DNA from: JAFHCF01 sp048497495
Lineage (GTDB): Bacteria > Pseudomonadota > Alphaproteobacteria > Rhizobiales > Ancalomicrobiaceae
Reading direction: 5' to 3'
NCBI GenBank assembly: GCA_048497495.1
Contig: JAFHCF010000255.1
Coordinates: forward strand, 1-59,154
Length of the DNA: 59,154 nucleotides
The notes below the pieces were generated by a model, which was given only the letters and a program-made list of their open reading frames with translations, did no database searches and was not told the DNA's origin. Shown in pieces: positions 49,254-58,135 of the stretch. A program made the position numbers and the translations under genes. Position 1 is the stretch's first letter; each line of letters starts with the position of its first letter.

Positions 49254-50066
49254 TCAGCCGTTGCCGACCCAGACCCAGCCGAGCAGCACCAGCCCGAGCG
49301 CGATGCGATACCAGGCGAAGACCCGGAGGGTGTGGCCGGCGACGAAGCGGATCAGGAACTTCACCACGATCAGCGCCACGAAGAAGGAGGTGACGAAGCC
49401 CAGCGCGATGGCGATCGCGTCGCCGAGACGCAGGCTGGCGCCGTTCTTGGCGAGATCGAGCACGGTGGCGCCGAGCATCGTCGGCATGGCGAGGAAGAAG
49501 GAGAACTCGGTCGCCGCCGAGCGGCTGAGGCCGAACATCATGCCGCCGATGATGGTGGCACCGGAGCGCGACACGCCGGGGATCATCGACACCACCTGGG
49601 CGAGGCCGATGCCGAAGGCCTGGAGCCAGCCGATCTCGTCGACGCTGCCGGAGACCACCGGCCGCTCGCGCCGTTCCACCCACAAGATGATCAGGCCGCC
49701 GACCACCAGCGAGATCGCCACCACATGAGGATTGAACAAGACCTCCTTGATGGTCTTGATGAATATCAGCCCGAAGACCACCGAGGGCAGGAAGGCGGCG
49801 AGCACGATCCCGGTGAACCGCAGCGCCGCCGGATCGCGGCGCAGCACGCCGGTCACGACCTCGAGGATCTTCACCCGGTAGAGCCAGCAGACCGCCAGGA
49901 TGGCGCCGAGTTGGATCACCACCTCGAACACCTTGTCGGAGCCGCTGTCGAACGACAGCCAATCGCCGGCGAGGATGAGATGGCCGGTGGAGGAGACCGG
50001 CAGGAACTCGGTCACACCCTCGACGACCCCGAGGGCCACCGCCTTGACCATGTAGAGAAGGTCCAT
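49254..50066 (-). CDS. uppP: Undecaprenyl-diphosphate phosphatase
   Basis: A 270-residue membrane enzyme (BacA type) that recycles undecaprenyl pyrophosphate for cell-wall synthesis. The two catalytic regions are LGVVEGVTEFLPVSSTGHL near the start and MIPGVSRSGATI. About eight helices are present. It converges with the M23 peptidase gene. The ATG at 50066 is preceded by a modest GAAAGG-type site. Confidence 0.95.
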   Translation of the reverse strand: MDLLYMVKAVALGVVEGVTEFLPVSSTGHLILAGDWLSFDSGSDKVFEVVIQLGAILAVCWLYRVKILEVVTGVLRRDPAALRFTGIVLAAFLPSVVFGLIFIKTIKEVLFNPHVVAISLVVGGLIILWVERRERPVVSGSVDEIGWLQAFGIGLAQVVSMIPGVSRSGATIIGGMMFGLSRSAATEFSFFLAMPTMLGATVLDLAKNGASLRLGDAIAIALGFVTSFFVALIVVKFLIRFVAGHTLRVFAWYRIALGLVLLGWVWVGNG

Positions 50067-50297
50067 CGCACAACCTTTCGCGCGGGGGGCCGCGCCGAGC
50101 CGACCGATCCGGCGACGGCGAGCCGGACATCGGTCCCGACGTGTCGGTCACCGTTCAGTCCGAGAAACCTGTCGCGACCGAACGGTTCGGGTCCGGTCGC
50201 GGAATCGGGTCGGAGGATCGGGCGGAGCCGTCTCCCCGCCGATGTGATCGAATCGACGACAGCTCTAGCGTGAAATGCCTTCGAAATTCTGACGATG

Positions 50298-50317
50298 CCC
50301 GCCGCCTCGTCGGCGGG
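50298..50317 (-). terminator. Hairpin after prfB
   Basis: Seven-base arms CCCGCCG and CGGCGGG flank a 6-nt loop 17 bp past the prfB stop. The downstream T-richness on the minus strand is slight. Confidence 0.4.
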
Positions 50318-50333
50318 CGGGCGGGCGCTCGGC

Positions 50334-51465
50334 TCAGTCGATGTCCTCGACGATCGCCGTGGCGGCGCCGCGCACCCGGGCGGCGAGCGAGGCTTCCATG
50401 AAGGCGTCGAGATCGCCGTCGAGCACCTTGGCCGGATCGGTGGTCATGACGCCGGTGCGCAAGTCCTTGACCATCTGGTAGGGCTGCAGGACGTAGGAGC
50501 GGATCTGGTGGCCCCAGCCGATGTCCGACTTGGCGGCGGCCTCGGCGTTGGCCTTCTCCTCGCGCTTCTTCAGTTCGGCCTCGTAGAGGCGCGACTTCAG
50601 CATCGCCCAGGCCGTCGCCCGGTTCTTGTGCTGCGAGCGCTCGGCCTGACAGGCGACCGCGATACCGGTCGGAATATGGGTCAGGCGGACGGCGGAGTCG
50701 GTGGTGTTGACGTGCTGGCCACCGGAGCCGGACGAGCGGTAGGTGTCGGTGCGAATGTCGGATTCGTTGATGACGATGTCGATGGAATCGTCGACCACCG
50801 GATAGACCCAGGCCGAAGCGAAGGAGGTGTGGCGGCGGGCGGCCGAATCGTAGGGCGAGATGCGCACCAGACGATGCACGCCCGACTCGGTCTTGAGCCA
50901 ACCATAGGCGTTGAGGCCCTTGATCAGATAGGTCACCGATTTGATGCCGGCTTCTTCCCCATCGGAGGATTCCATCGCCTCGACCTTGTAGCCGCGCTTC
51001 TCGGCCCAGCGCACATACATGCGGGCGAGCATGTTGGCCCAGTCCTGCGACTCGGTGCCGCCGGCGCCGGCGTGGATTTCCAGATAGGTGTCGTTGCCGT
51101 CGGCCTCGCCGGACAACAACGCGTCGACCTGCCGCTTGGCGACGTCATGGCCGAGTTGCTTCAGCGCGGCCTCCGCCTCCGCCACCACTTCCGTGTCGTC
51201 TTCCATCTCGCCGAGCTCGAGCAGCCCGACGCCGTCGTCGAGCTCGCGGGCGATGCTCCGCACGGTGTCGATCGACTTCTGCAGCTGGTCTCGTTCGCGC
51301 ATCAGCTTCTGAGCGCGGGACGAGTCGTTCCACAGGTCGGGAGATTCGGAGAGCGCGTTCAGCTCATCCAGTCGTTTCAGCGCGACATCCCAGTCAAAGA
51401 TGCCTCCTCAGCAGGCTGAGAGCCTGCTGGATCTCGTCCACGACGGACTCGATCTCTGCCTTCAT
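50334..51465 (-). CDS. prfB: Peptide chain release factor 2, with programmed +1 frameshift
   Basis: RF2 releases proteins at UGA and UAA stops. The gene starts at the ATG 51465 (AAGGTGA ribosome site) and reads 23 codons to an in-frame TGA at 51396-51394. A +1 shift on CTT-TGA-C skips base 51396 and continues from 51395 to 50334, giving about 376 residues. The upstream AGGAGG (51408-51403) is the internal stimulator. The long frame has the GGQ motif (SGSGGQHVN) and RISPYDSAARRHTSF, where SPF of the enteric protein is SPY. Annotating only the open frame from 51302 would lose about 54 residues. Confidence 0.96.
51394..51408 (-). promoter_or_regulatory. prfB recoding site
   Basis: On the minus strand AGGAGG-CAT-CTT-TGA, followed by C, reproduces the RF2 autoregulatory frameshift signal, with a Shine-Dalgarno-like element one codon before the slippery CTT. 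Low RF2 would favour the +1 shift, giving feedback control. Confidence 0.95.
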
Positions 51466-51608
51466 CGGACTTCACCTTCGAATTCGGGCCGGCGGGACGA
51501 CGCCCCCGACGTGTGGGCGCGGACCATAGCGGCGGCGCCCGGCGGTGTAAACGGCCTAACGCCGCCCGTTGCCGGTGGGCGGCCGGATGTCGGATCGGGG
51601 GAACCGGA

Positions 51609-52937
51609 TCAGGCGGCGAGGCGCGAGCCCCGCGCGACGTCGCGGGCGCTCGCCAGGAAGAGGGAGACAGAATCCCGCAGACGGTCGGTCTGTTCGGCGA
51701 GGCCCACCGAGGCCCCGGCGACGTCGGCGGCGGCCCGTCCGGTGGCGCCGGCGGCGGCGACCACGGTGGTGACGTTGGCGGAGACGTCGTCGGTGGCGGT
51801 CGAGGCCATCTGCATCGACCGGGAGATCTCGTGGGTGGCGGAGATCTGCTGCTGGACGGCGGCGGCGATGGCGGCGGCGGCGGCGCCGATCTCGTCGATG
51901 ACGCCGGCGATGCCCTCGATCGAGTCCATGCAGCGGTCGGCGCGCGCCTCGACCGCGCGGATCCGCTCGGCGATCGTTCCGGTCGCTCGCGCCGTCTGAT
52001 CGGCCAGCGCCTTGACCTCGATGGCGACGACGCCGAAGCCCCTGCCCGCCTCGCCGGCGCGCGCCGCCTCGATGGTGGCGTTGAGCGCCAGGAGCTTGGT
52101 CTGCTCGGCGACCTGACGGATCAGGTCGACGACACCGCCGATGTCGCCGACGGCGGCGGTGAGATCGGAGATGGCCTCGCGCGAATCGGCGGCCCGGCCG
52201 CTGGCGTGGGTGGAGATCTGGCGGGCGTGTTCGGCCTGTTGGGCGATGTCCTCGACCGCCGCGGTCAGTTCCTCGGTCGCGGCCGCGACGGTGGCGACCG
52301 TCACCGAGGTCTCCTCCGCCGCCGCCCCGATGGTGGTGGTGCGATGGGAGGTGTCGTCGGCCGACGACCGCATCTGATCGGCCGAGCGCGCCAAGCCGTC
52401 GACCGCCTCACCGAGCGATCCGGTGACACCGCCGACCGTCGCCTCGAATTCGCCCATCACCCGGGTGAAGCCGCGCAGGCGTCCCTCGATCGCCGAGACC
52501 GCCTGATTCATCGTCCGCGAGGCCGCCCCGAAGGTGCCGACCATGCCGGTCTCGACGATGCGGCGATGATTCTTGCCGTCGCGGATACATGCGAGCGTCG
52601 CCCGTGCTTCGCGCACGAAGGCATCGGTGACGTCGAGGACGCGGTTGGCGTCGGAGGCGAGGCGCGCGATCTCGCCGGCGTCGTCGAGCAGCGTGACACG
52701 CGCCTCGAGTTCGCCTCGGGCCGCTACGTCGAGGACGCTCGAAATCTCGCCGATCGACCGGCGTGCGCGCCGCAACAGCACCAGGCCGAGCACCGACAGC
52801 GTCGTCATGAAGATCAGCATCGCCGCGTTGCGCCAGTTGATCTCGACCGTCGCGTGCAGGATCGAACCGATCATCATCAGCGCCGTGAGGCCACTGAAGA
52901 CCCACTCAGCGCGCGAGAGAGAAGACGAATTCGTCAT
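51609..52937 (-). CDS. Methyl-accepting chemotaxis protein, two short TM helices, no periplasmic domain
   Basis: A 442-residue transducer. Two helices (about 11-30 and 37-55) are joined by a few residues only, so there is no periplasmic sensor. A HAMP-like linker and long coiled coil follow. The signalling tip is TKLLALNATIEAARAGEAGRGF (in parts: TKLLALNATIEA and ARAGEAGRGF) with VKALADQTARAT after it. The start at 52937 lies inside the 3' end of the PAS gene (32-bp overlap), so the two are translationally coupled and likely act as one receptor. Confidence 0.92.
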   Translation of the reverse strand: MTNSSSLSRAEWVFSGLTALMMIGSILHATVEINWRNAAMLIFMTTLSVLGLVLLRRARRSIGEISSVLDVAARGELEARVTLLDDAGEIARLASDANRVLDVTDAFVREARATLACIRDGKNHRRIVETGMVGTFGAASRTMNQAVSAIEGRLRGFTRVMGEFEATVGGVTGSLGEAVDGLARSADQMRSSADDTSHRTTTIGAAAEETSVTVATVAAATEELTAAVEDIAQQAEHARQISTHASGRAADSREAISDLTAAVGDIGGVVDLIRQVAEQTKLLALNATIEAARAGEAGRGFGVVAIEVKALADQTARATGTIAERIRAVEARADRCMDSIEGIAGVIDEIGAAAAAIAAAVQQQISATHEISRSMQMASTATDDVSANVTTVVAAAGATGRAAADVAGASVGLAEQTDRLRDSVSLFLASARDVARGSRLAA

Positions 52938-53493
52938 AGGACATCCCCTTGTCGCGCAGCAGTTCGCGAACCGTGTCGTAGGAAGCCGCAAGGCCCGAGG
53001 CCCGGTCGCTCGCCCGGTCCTCGATCGACTTGAGCGAGGCATAGAGCGGCCTGACCGCCTCGAGCGCCCGGCGATCGGGAACCCGGCGATTGGAATGGAA
53101 CCCGGCGATGCCGCCGTCACGGGTGAAGGTCGGGGTGACGTGGGCGAAGACCCAATAGTGATCGCCTTTCGCCGACATGTTCAGCACGTAGGCGAAGATC
53201 TCGTCGCCGGCGGCGAGCGTCTCCCACAGGAGCTTGAACACGGCGCGCGGCATGTCGGGGTGACGGATGACCGAATGCGGCGCGCCGATCGCCTGGCGTT
53301 CCGTCATTCCCGCGAGATCGAGGAAGACGTCGTTGGCGTAGGTGATGATGCCCTTGGGATCGGTCTTGGAGACGATCACATCGTCGGGGGAGAAGGTTCT
53401 CTCGACCCCGGTCGGCGTCACCACCGAGACGAACTTCCGGCGTGCCGGTCCTTTCGAACCGCCTCTTCCCCACCTCCCGAAAACGCGAGCCAT
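52906..53493 (-). CDS. PAS-domain protein, Aer-like sensor partner
   Basis: A 195-residue cytoplasmic protein. The PAS fold (about 30-140) has SKTDPKGIITYANDVFLDLAG, HPDMPRAVFKLLWETLAAG and GDHYWVFAHVTPTF, resembling the redox/FAD-type PAS of Aer. A helical tail ends GMSYDEFVFSLAR. The start at 53493 has GGGAGG upstream. In Aer these parts and the transducer are one polypeptide; here they are two overlapping genes. Ligand (FAD, haem or none) is not shown by the sequence. Confidence 0.85.
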   Translation of the reverse strand: MARVFGRWGRGGSKGPARRKFVSVVTPTGVERTFSPDDVIVSKTDPKGIITYANDVFLDLAGMTERQAIGAPHSVIRHPDMPRAVFKLLWETLAAGDEIFAYVLNMSAKGDHYWVFAHVTPTFTRDGGIAGFHSNRRVPDRRALEAVRPLYASLKSIEDRASDRASGLAASYDTVRELLRDKGMSYDEFVFSLAR

Positions 53494-53519
53494 TCGTCCC
53501 TCCCGGTGTCCCGATGGTT

Positions 53520-53800
53520 CCGAATATCAGGGGGTGATCATGAATTTTCGACTAACGGCTTCCCTTGCGTCAGATTCATATATTATTGAAAATTTCACAA
53601 TCCTCACTAAAATATCAACTAGATTGATAGTATTTCGTGTTATTATTATCGTATATATTATGCATTATACTTTTATCAGATTCATATCTGGGGAAATTTT
53701 TCATACAATGAAATTTCATAATGAGAATTAATTGAAATTGCAGCGTAATTCTCGCATATTGCATATTTTCTGAGCTCTTCGTGCCGACCGAGTAGGCATG
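53520..53800. other. AT-rich island
   Basis: About 250 bp are strongly AT-rich in a genome otherwise near two-thirds GC, with runs such as TTATTATTATCG and TATATATTATGC. It lies between the PAS/MCP pair and the cobalamin genes. It could be the strong promoter region of the chemotaxis pair, a nucleoid-protein (MucR/Ros-like) silencing site, or a trace of foreign DNA. No DnaA box cluster was seen. Confidence 0.7.
53540..53731 (+). CDS. Possible 63-residue hydrophobic small protein
   Basis: An ATG preceded by AGGGGGTGATC, a near-perfect anti-16S match, opens a 63-codon frame wholly within the AT-rich island. The middle (residues about 28-49) is hydrophobic and could span the membrane. AT-rich DNA gives such residues by chance, and there is little room for a promoter because the divergent PAS gene starts 46 bp away. 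Function unknown. Confidence 0.25.
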   Translation: MNFRLTASLASDSYIIENFTILTKISTRLIVFRVIIIVYIMHYTFIRFISGEIFHTMKFHNEN

Positions 53801-53887
53801 CGAAATTTGCCGATGGGCGGTTGTACGAAGATCTACCGAGCGTTGTCTCGTCATGGCCCCACCAACCACTTGCCGACCGGCCGCGCC

Positions 53888-54937
53888 TCATGCCCCCGCG
53901 ACGTCGCGGCGCGCGCGCAGAACGGCTTCGAGACGGCGCCAGATCGCATCGCTGCCCGGTAGTCCGAATCTCAACTTCGTCGCGTCATGGGGAAAGCGGC
54001 GGACGTGGAGTCCCGCCGCCGCGAGCCGGTCGGCGAGCCCTTTCGCGTCGCGGTGCTCGACGTAGCGATAGAGCGGCGTCCCGCCGATGATGCGGCAGCC
54101 CGCCGCTTCGAGCATCGGGTCGAGCCGCGCGGCGTCGCGGGCCAACCGTTCGATCGTCGCGGCGAACCAGTCGCGATCGGCCAGGGCGGCGCGTCCCACC
54201 GCGATCGCCGGCCCCGACACCGCCCAGGGGCCGAAAGCCGCCCGTACCGCACGGGCGAAGTCGGCATCGGCGAGGCAGAAACCCAATCTGAGGCCGGCGA
54301 GGCCCCAGGTCTTGCCGAAGGAGCGCAGCACGATCGCCCGGCCGAGGGGCAGGCGCGGGGCCAGGCTCGCCCCCTCCCCCATCACCTCGACGAAGGCCTC
54401 GTCGACGATCAGACGGCGGCCCGTCGCGGCCATGTCGAGGGCGAGGGCCGCCAAGCGATCGGTCGGGATCGACCGGCCATCGGGATTGTTGGGATTGACC
54501 ACCAGGGCGATGTCGAAGCGGGCCAGTTCGTCGAACGCCTCCACCACCTCGACCGTCCGCCCCGCCTCGCGCCAGACGCGGGCGTGTTCCTGATAGGTGA
54601 AGCCGAGGATGCCGACGCGGGCTCCGCCGATGAGGCGCGGCAGCATCTGGATCAGTGCCTGGGTGCCCGGCGTCGCGGCGACGCCGTCGGCGTCGTGAAC
54701 CCCGAAGGCCGTCGCCGCCTCGCGCTCCAGCGCGGCGACCAGGCCGGCCTCGGGCAGGCGGGTCCACAGCTCGGGCGCGATCTCGGGGATGGGATAGGCG
54801 ACCGGATTGATGCCGGTGGACAGGTCGATCCAGGGAAGCGGCGCGTCGGGAAAGGCGGCGCGCGCTTGCGCGAGGTCGCCGCCGTGATAGACGGGACTGG
54901 CCCCCGTTTCCGTTCCCGCTCGCATCGTCGGATCCAT
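53888..54937 (-). CDS. cobC: L-threonine-O-3-phosphate decarboxylase-like aminotransferase, cobalamin
   Basis: A 349-residue PLP enzyme of aminotransferase class I/II, the CobC/CobD type that supplies the aminopropanol linker of cobalamin. Motifs are YHGGDLAQARAAFPDAP, DLSTGINPVAYP, VVNPNNPDGR, and the PLP Lys in RSFGKTWGLAGLRLG. The ATG at 54937 has GAGG upstream; a GTG at 54970 and an ATG at 54925 are alternatives. Its start codon shares bases with that of the divergent cbiB gene. Confidence 0.9.
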   Translation of the reverse strand: MDPTMRAGTETGASPVYHGGDLAQARAAFPDAPLPWIDLSTGINPVAYPIPEIAPELWTRLPEAGLVAALEREAATAFGVHDADGVAATPGTQALIQMLPRLIGGARVGILGFTYQEHARVWREAGRTVEVVEAFDELARFDIALVVNPNNPDGRSIPTDRLAALALDMAATGRRLIVDEAFVEVMGEGASLAPRLPLGRAIVLRSFGKTWGLAGLRLGFCLADADFARAVRAAFGPWAVSGPAIAVGRAALADRDWFAATIERLARDAARLDPMLEAAGCRIIGGTPLYRYVEHRDAKGLADRLAAAGLHVRRFPHDATKLRFGLPGSDAIWRRLEAVLRARRDVAGA

Positions 54938-55925
54938 GTCGCTCGCCTCGTCCCTCGCCCATACCGCCACCCTGGCGCTTCTCGCGGCGGCGATCGAAGC
55001 GGCGGTCGGCTGGCCCGCCCCTCTCTACGCCGCGATCGGCCATCCCGTCACCTGGATCGGGGATCTCATCGCCCGTCTCGATCGCGCGCTCAACCGCGAG
55101 AGCGACACTTTCGCCCGCCGCCGCGCCCTCGGCGTCGCGGGCCTCGTCGTCGTCCTCGCCGTCACCGGGGCGGTCGCCCTGTCGATCACGGCGCTGATCG
55201 GGGCGATCCTGCCCGGCGCGCTCGGCCTCCTCGTCCTCGCCGTCGTCGCGGCGAGCCTGCCGGCCCAGCGCAGCCTGGACAGGCACGTCGATGCCGTCGC
55301 CGAGGGGCTCGACCGGGGACTGGCACAAGGTCGCGCCGCCGTCTCGATGATCGTCGGCCGCAATCCGGCGAGCCTCGACGAGGCCGGCGTCGCCCGCGCC
55401 GCGATCGAGAGCCTCGCCGAGAATTTCTCCGACGGCGTCGTCGCGCCGCTGTTCTGGATGGCGGTGGCGGGCCTGCCGGGCGCCGCGCTCTACAAGGCCG
55501 CCAACACCGCCGACAGCATGATCGGCCACAAGACGCCGCGCCATCTCGCCTTCGGTTGGGCCGCCGCCCGCTTCGACGACCTGATCAACCTGCCGGCCTC
55601 GCGCCTCTCGGCCCTGTGGCTGGTGATCGCGGCCGTCCTGGTGCCCGGCGCCTCGGCGCGCGGCGCGGTCGGCGCGATCCGGCGCGACGCGGGGAAACAC
55701 ACCTCGCCCAACGCCGGCTGGCCGGAAGCGGCGATGGCCGGCGCGCTGGGCTTTTCCCTCGCCGGCCGGCGCGTCTACGGCGACACGGCGGTCGAGGCCG
55801 CCGACATGGGCGACGGCCGCCGCGACCTCGGGGCCGCCGACATCCGCCGGGCGCTGGGGCTGTGGCGCGTGGCGCTGGTGGTGCAGGGGCTGGTCTTGGC
55901 GGCGATCGCCTGGGCGCTCGCCTGA
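54936..55925 (+). CDS. cbiB: Adenosylcobinamide-phosphate synthase (CbiB/CobD)
   Basis: A 329-residue membrane enzyme that attaches the aminopropanol phosphate to adenosylcobyric acid. Motifs include IEAAVGWPAPLYAAIGHPVTW (in parts: AAVGWPAP and AIGHPVTWIG), SLAENFSDGVVAPLFW, YKAANTADSMIGH and DLINLPASRL. Several hydrophobic helices are present. It is called CobD in aerobic-pathway nomenclature. It diverges from cobC with no space between start codons and is followed by the convergent cobQ gene with a 4-bp gap. Confidence 0.93.
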   Translation: MSLASSLAHTATLALLAAAIEAAVGWPAPLYAAIGHPVTWIGDLIARLDRALNRESDTFARRRALGVAGLVVVLAVTGAVALSITALIGAILPGALGLLVLAVVAASLPAQRSLDRHVDAVAEGLDRGLAQGRAAVSMIVGRNPASLDEAGVARAAIESLAENFSDGVVAPLFWMAVAGLPGAALYKAANTADSMIGHKTPRHLAFGWAAARFDDLINLPASRLSALWLVIAAVLVPGASARGAVGAIRRDAGKHTSPNAGWPEAAMAGALGFSLAGRRVYGDTAVEAADMGDGRRDLGAADIRRALGLWRVALVVQGLVLAAIAWALA

Positions 55926-55929
55926 GCCC

Positions 55930-57402
55930 TCACCGCGCCAGACCGAGCAGCCGATCGAGATCCACATGCGCCGCCACATGCTCGGCGAGCGCGTCGAGCG
56001 TCGCCTCGACCTCCGCCTCGTAGGCGAGGTCCGAGGTCGGGGCGCCGAGATCGGCGAGAAGCGCCCGGCGCGCCGCGTCGTCGGCGAAGAGGCCGTGGAG
56101 GTAGCAGCCGGCGACCCGGCCGTCGGCGCTCACCGCGCCGTCCGGGCGATCGTCGCCGAGGCGCAGGAAGGGCCGGGCGCAATCCGGCCCACTGGTCCGC
56201 CCGATGTGCATCTCGTAGCCGGATACCGGCGCGTCGAGCCGCGCCAAGCGCCCCGTCGCCGCCTCGAGATGCTTGGCGCCGCCGAGCACCGTCTCGACGT
56301 CGAGGAGCCCGAGGCCCGGAACGATCGCCGGCGCGCCCTCGATGCCGTCCGGATCGGCGATCGTCCGCCCCAGCATCTGATAGCCGCCGCACAGCCCGAG
56401 CACCCGGCCGCCGCGCCGCGCATGGGCGGCGATGTCGATGTCCCAGCCCTCGGCGCGCAGGGCCGCGAGGTCGGCGATGGTCGCCTTGGAGCCCGGCAGG
56501 ATCACCAGATCGGCGTCGCCCGGGATCGGCTCGCCCGAGCGCAACATCAGGAGACGGATGCCGGGTTCGGCGGCGAGCGGGTCGAGATCGTCGAAGTTGG
56601 AGATGTGCGGCAGGCGCGGCACGACGACGGTGAAGGCGCCCTCGCCCGCCGTCCGGCGCGTCTCGAGCACCACGGCGTCTTCCGCCGGCAGCCGTCCGGC
56701 GGGGCGGAACCACGGGATCAGCCCGAGCGCCGGCCAGCCGGTCTTCTCCTCGATGAGCGTCATGCCGGCGTCGAACAGGCGCGGGTCGCCGCGGAACTTG
56801 TTGACGAGGAAGCCGACGATCTGCCCGGCGTCACCCTGGGAGATCACCGCGCGGGTGCCGACCACTTGCGCGATCACCCCACCGCGATCGATGTCGCCGA
56901 GAAGGATCACCGGCACGTCGGCGGTCACCGCGAAGCCCATGTTGGCGATGTCGCCGGCGCGCAGGTTGACCTCCGCCGCGCTCCCCGCGCCCTCGACGAT
57001 CACCAGGTCGACGCCGTCGCGCATCCGCTCGAAGCTCTCGTGGACGGCGGTCGCCAGACGGGGTTTCCAATCCTGGAACTCGCGCGCCTTGGTATTGCCC
57101 AACACCCGCCCCTGCACCACCACCTGGGAGCCGACATCGGATTGCGGCTTCAAGAGCACCGGGTTCATGTGGACCGACGGCGCGACCCGGGCGGCGCGGG
57201 CCTGCAGCGCCTGAGCCCGGCCGATCTCGCCGCCGTCGGCGGTGACGGCGGCGTTGTTCGACATGTTCTGCGGCTTGAAGGGCCGGACCGCGAGCCCCCG
57301 GTTGGCATAGGCGCGGATCAGTCCGGCGACGATCAGCGACTTGCCGACGTCGGAGCCGGTTCCCTGAATCATCAATGCGATGGCGCGCTTTCTCGAGGTC
57401 AT
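55930..57402 (-). CDS. cobQ: Cobyric acid synthase
   Basis: A 490-residue glutamine-dependent amidotransferase that amidates adenosylcobyrinic acid a,c-diamide at four side chains. The N-terminal synthetase domain has GTGSDVGKSLIVAGLIR and the FKPQNMSNNAAVT segment. The C-terminal class-I-like amidotransferase domain has the Cys in GLCGGYQMLG and the His in GCYLHGLF. It lies 16 bp downstream of cobO on the same strand, so the two form an operon. Confidence 0.96.
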   Translation of the reverse strand: MTSRKRAIALMIQGTGSDVGKSLIVAGLIRAYANRGLAVRPFKPQNMSNNAAVTADGGEIGRAQALQARAARVAPSVHMNPVLLKPQSDVGSQVVVQGRVLGNTKAREFQDWKPRLATAVHESFERMRDGVDLVIVEGAGSAAEVNLRAGDIANMGFAVTADVPVILLGDIDRGGVIAQVVGTRAVISQGDAGQIVGFLVNKFRGDPRLFDAGMTLIEEKTGWPALGLIPWFRPAGRLPAEDAVVLETRRTAGEGAFTVVVPRLPHISNFDDLDPLAAEPGIRLLMLRSGEPIPGDADLVILPGSKATIADLAALRAEGWDIDIAAHARRGGRVLGLCGGYQMLGRTIADPDGIEGAPAIVPGLGLLDVETVLGGAKHLEAATGRLARLDAPVSGYEMHIGRTSGPDCARPFLRLGDDRPDGAVSADGRVAGCYLHGLFADDAARRALLADLGAPTSDLAYEAEVEATLDALAEHVAAHVDLDRLLGLAR

Positions 57403-57418
57403 GTCCGAAGTCCCGCGC

Positions 57419-58030
57419 TCAGAATTCGATGCCGGCCTGGGCCTTCACGCCGGCGGCGAAATGGTGCTTCACCGCTCCCATCTCGGTGACGAGATCGGCG
57501 ATTTCGACGAGTTCCGGCTTGGCGTTGCGCCCGGTGACGACGACATGGAGATCGGGCCGGCGGGCGCGGAGCACCGCGACCACCTCGTCGAGGGGGATGT
57601 AGTCGTAGCGCAGCGCGATGTTCATCTCGTCGAGGACGACGAGCGAGATGCCCGGGTCGGCCATCAATTCCTTGGCCTTCTCCCAGGCCCTGGTGGCGGC
57701 GGCGACGTCGCGGGCGCGGTCCTGGGTCTCCCAGGTGAAGCCCTCACCCATGGTGTGCCAGGAGACGAGATCGGAGAAGCGCTCCAGCGCCGTGCGCTCA
57801 CCGGTCGACCACGCCCCCTTGATGAACTGGACGACGCCGACCCGCCAGCCGTGGCCCAGCGCCCTGAGCACCAGGCCGAAGGCGGCCGTCGACTTGCCCT
57901 TGCCGGGGCCGGTGTTGACGATCAGCAGCCCCTTTTCGGCGATCGTCTTCGCCGCCACCTCGGCGTCCTGGACGGCCTTGCGCTTGGCCATCTTGGCCTT
58001 GTGGCGATCGTCGTCGGAAGGCTGGGTCAT
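57419..58030 (-). CDS. cobO: Cob(I)yrinic acid a,c-diamide adenosyltransferase
   Basis: A 203-residue ATP:corrinoid adenosyltransferase of the CobA/CobO type. The P-loop is NTGPGKGKSTAAFG, followed by VGVVQFIKG and WETQDRARD, and VVLDEMNIALRY. It makes the Co-C bond of adenosylcobalamin. The ATG at 58030 has GGAG eight bases upstream; a farther ATG at 58069 is less likely. It is the first gene of the cobO-cobQ pair. Confidence 0.95.
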   Translation of the reverse strand: MTQPSDDDRHKAKMAKRKAVQDAEVAAKTIAEKGLLIVNTGPGKGKSTAAFGLVLRALGHGWRVGVVQFIKGAWSTGERTALERFSDLVSWHTMGEGFTWETQDRARDVAAATRAWEKAKELMADPGISLVVLDEMNIALRYDYIPLDEVVAVLRARRPDLHVVVTGRNAKPELVEIADLVTEMGAVKHHFAAGVKAQAGIEF

Positions 58031-58135
58031 CGGTCGGTCTCCGCGAGGGGCGATCTCGGTTGAGACCATGCCGCGCCGCGCCGCGCAAGTCGCGCCGTGA
58101 CCGGCGCGGTCGCGACCCCGCCCGTCACGGCCCGA

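Noticed and set aside
53520..53800. AT-rich island as a replication origin
   Set aside because: No cluster of DnaA-type boxes, and the neighbouring genes (cobalamin, chemotaxis) are not those normally beside the origin in this group.
53888..58100. Cobalamin riboswitch near the cob genes
   Set aside because: No B12-box-like conserved element was found before cobO, cobC or cbiB; the gaps are too short.
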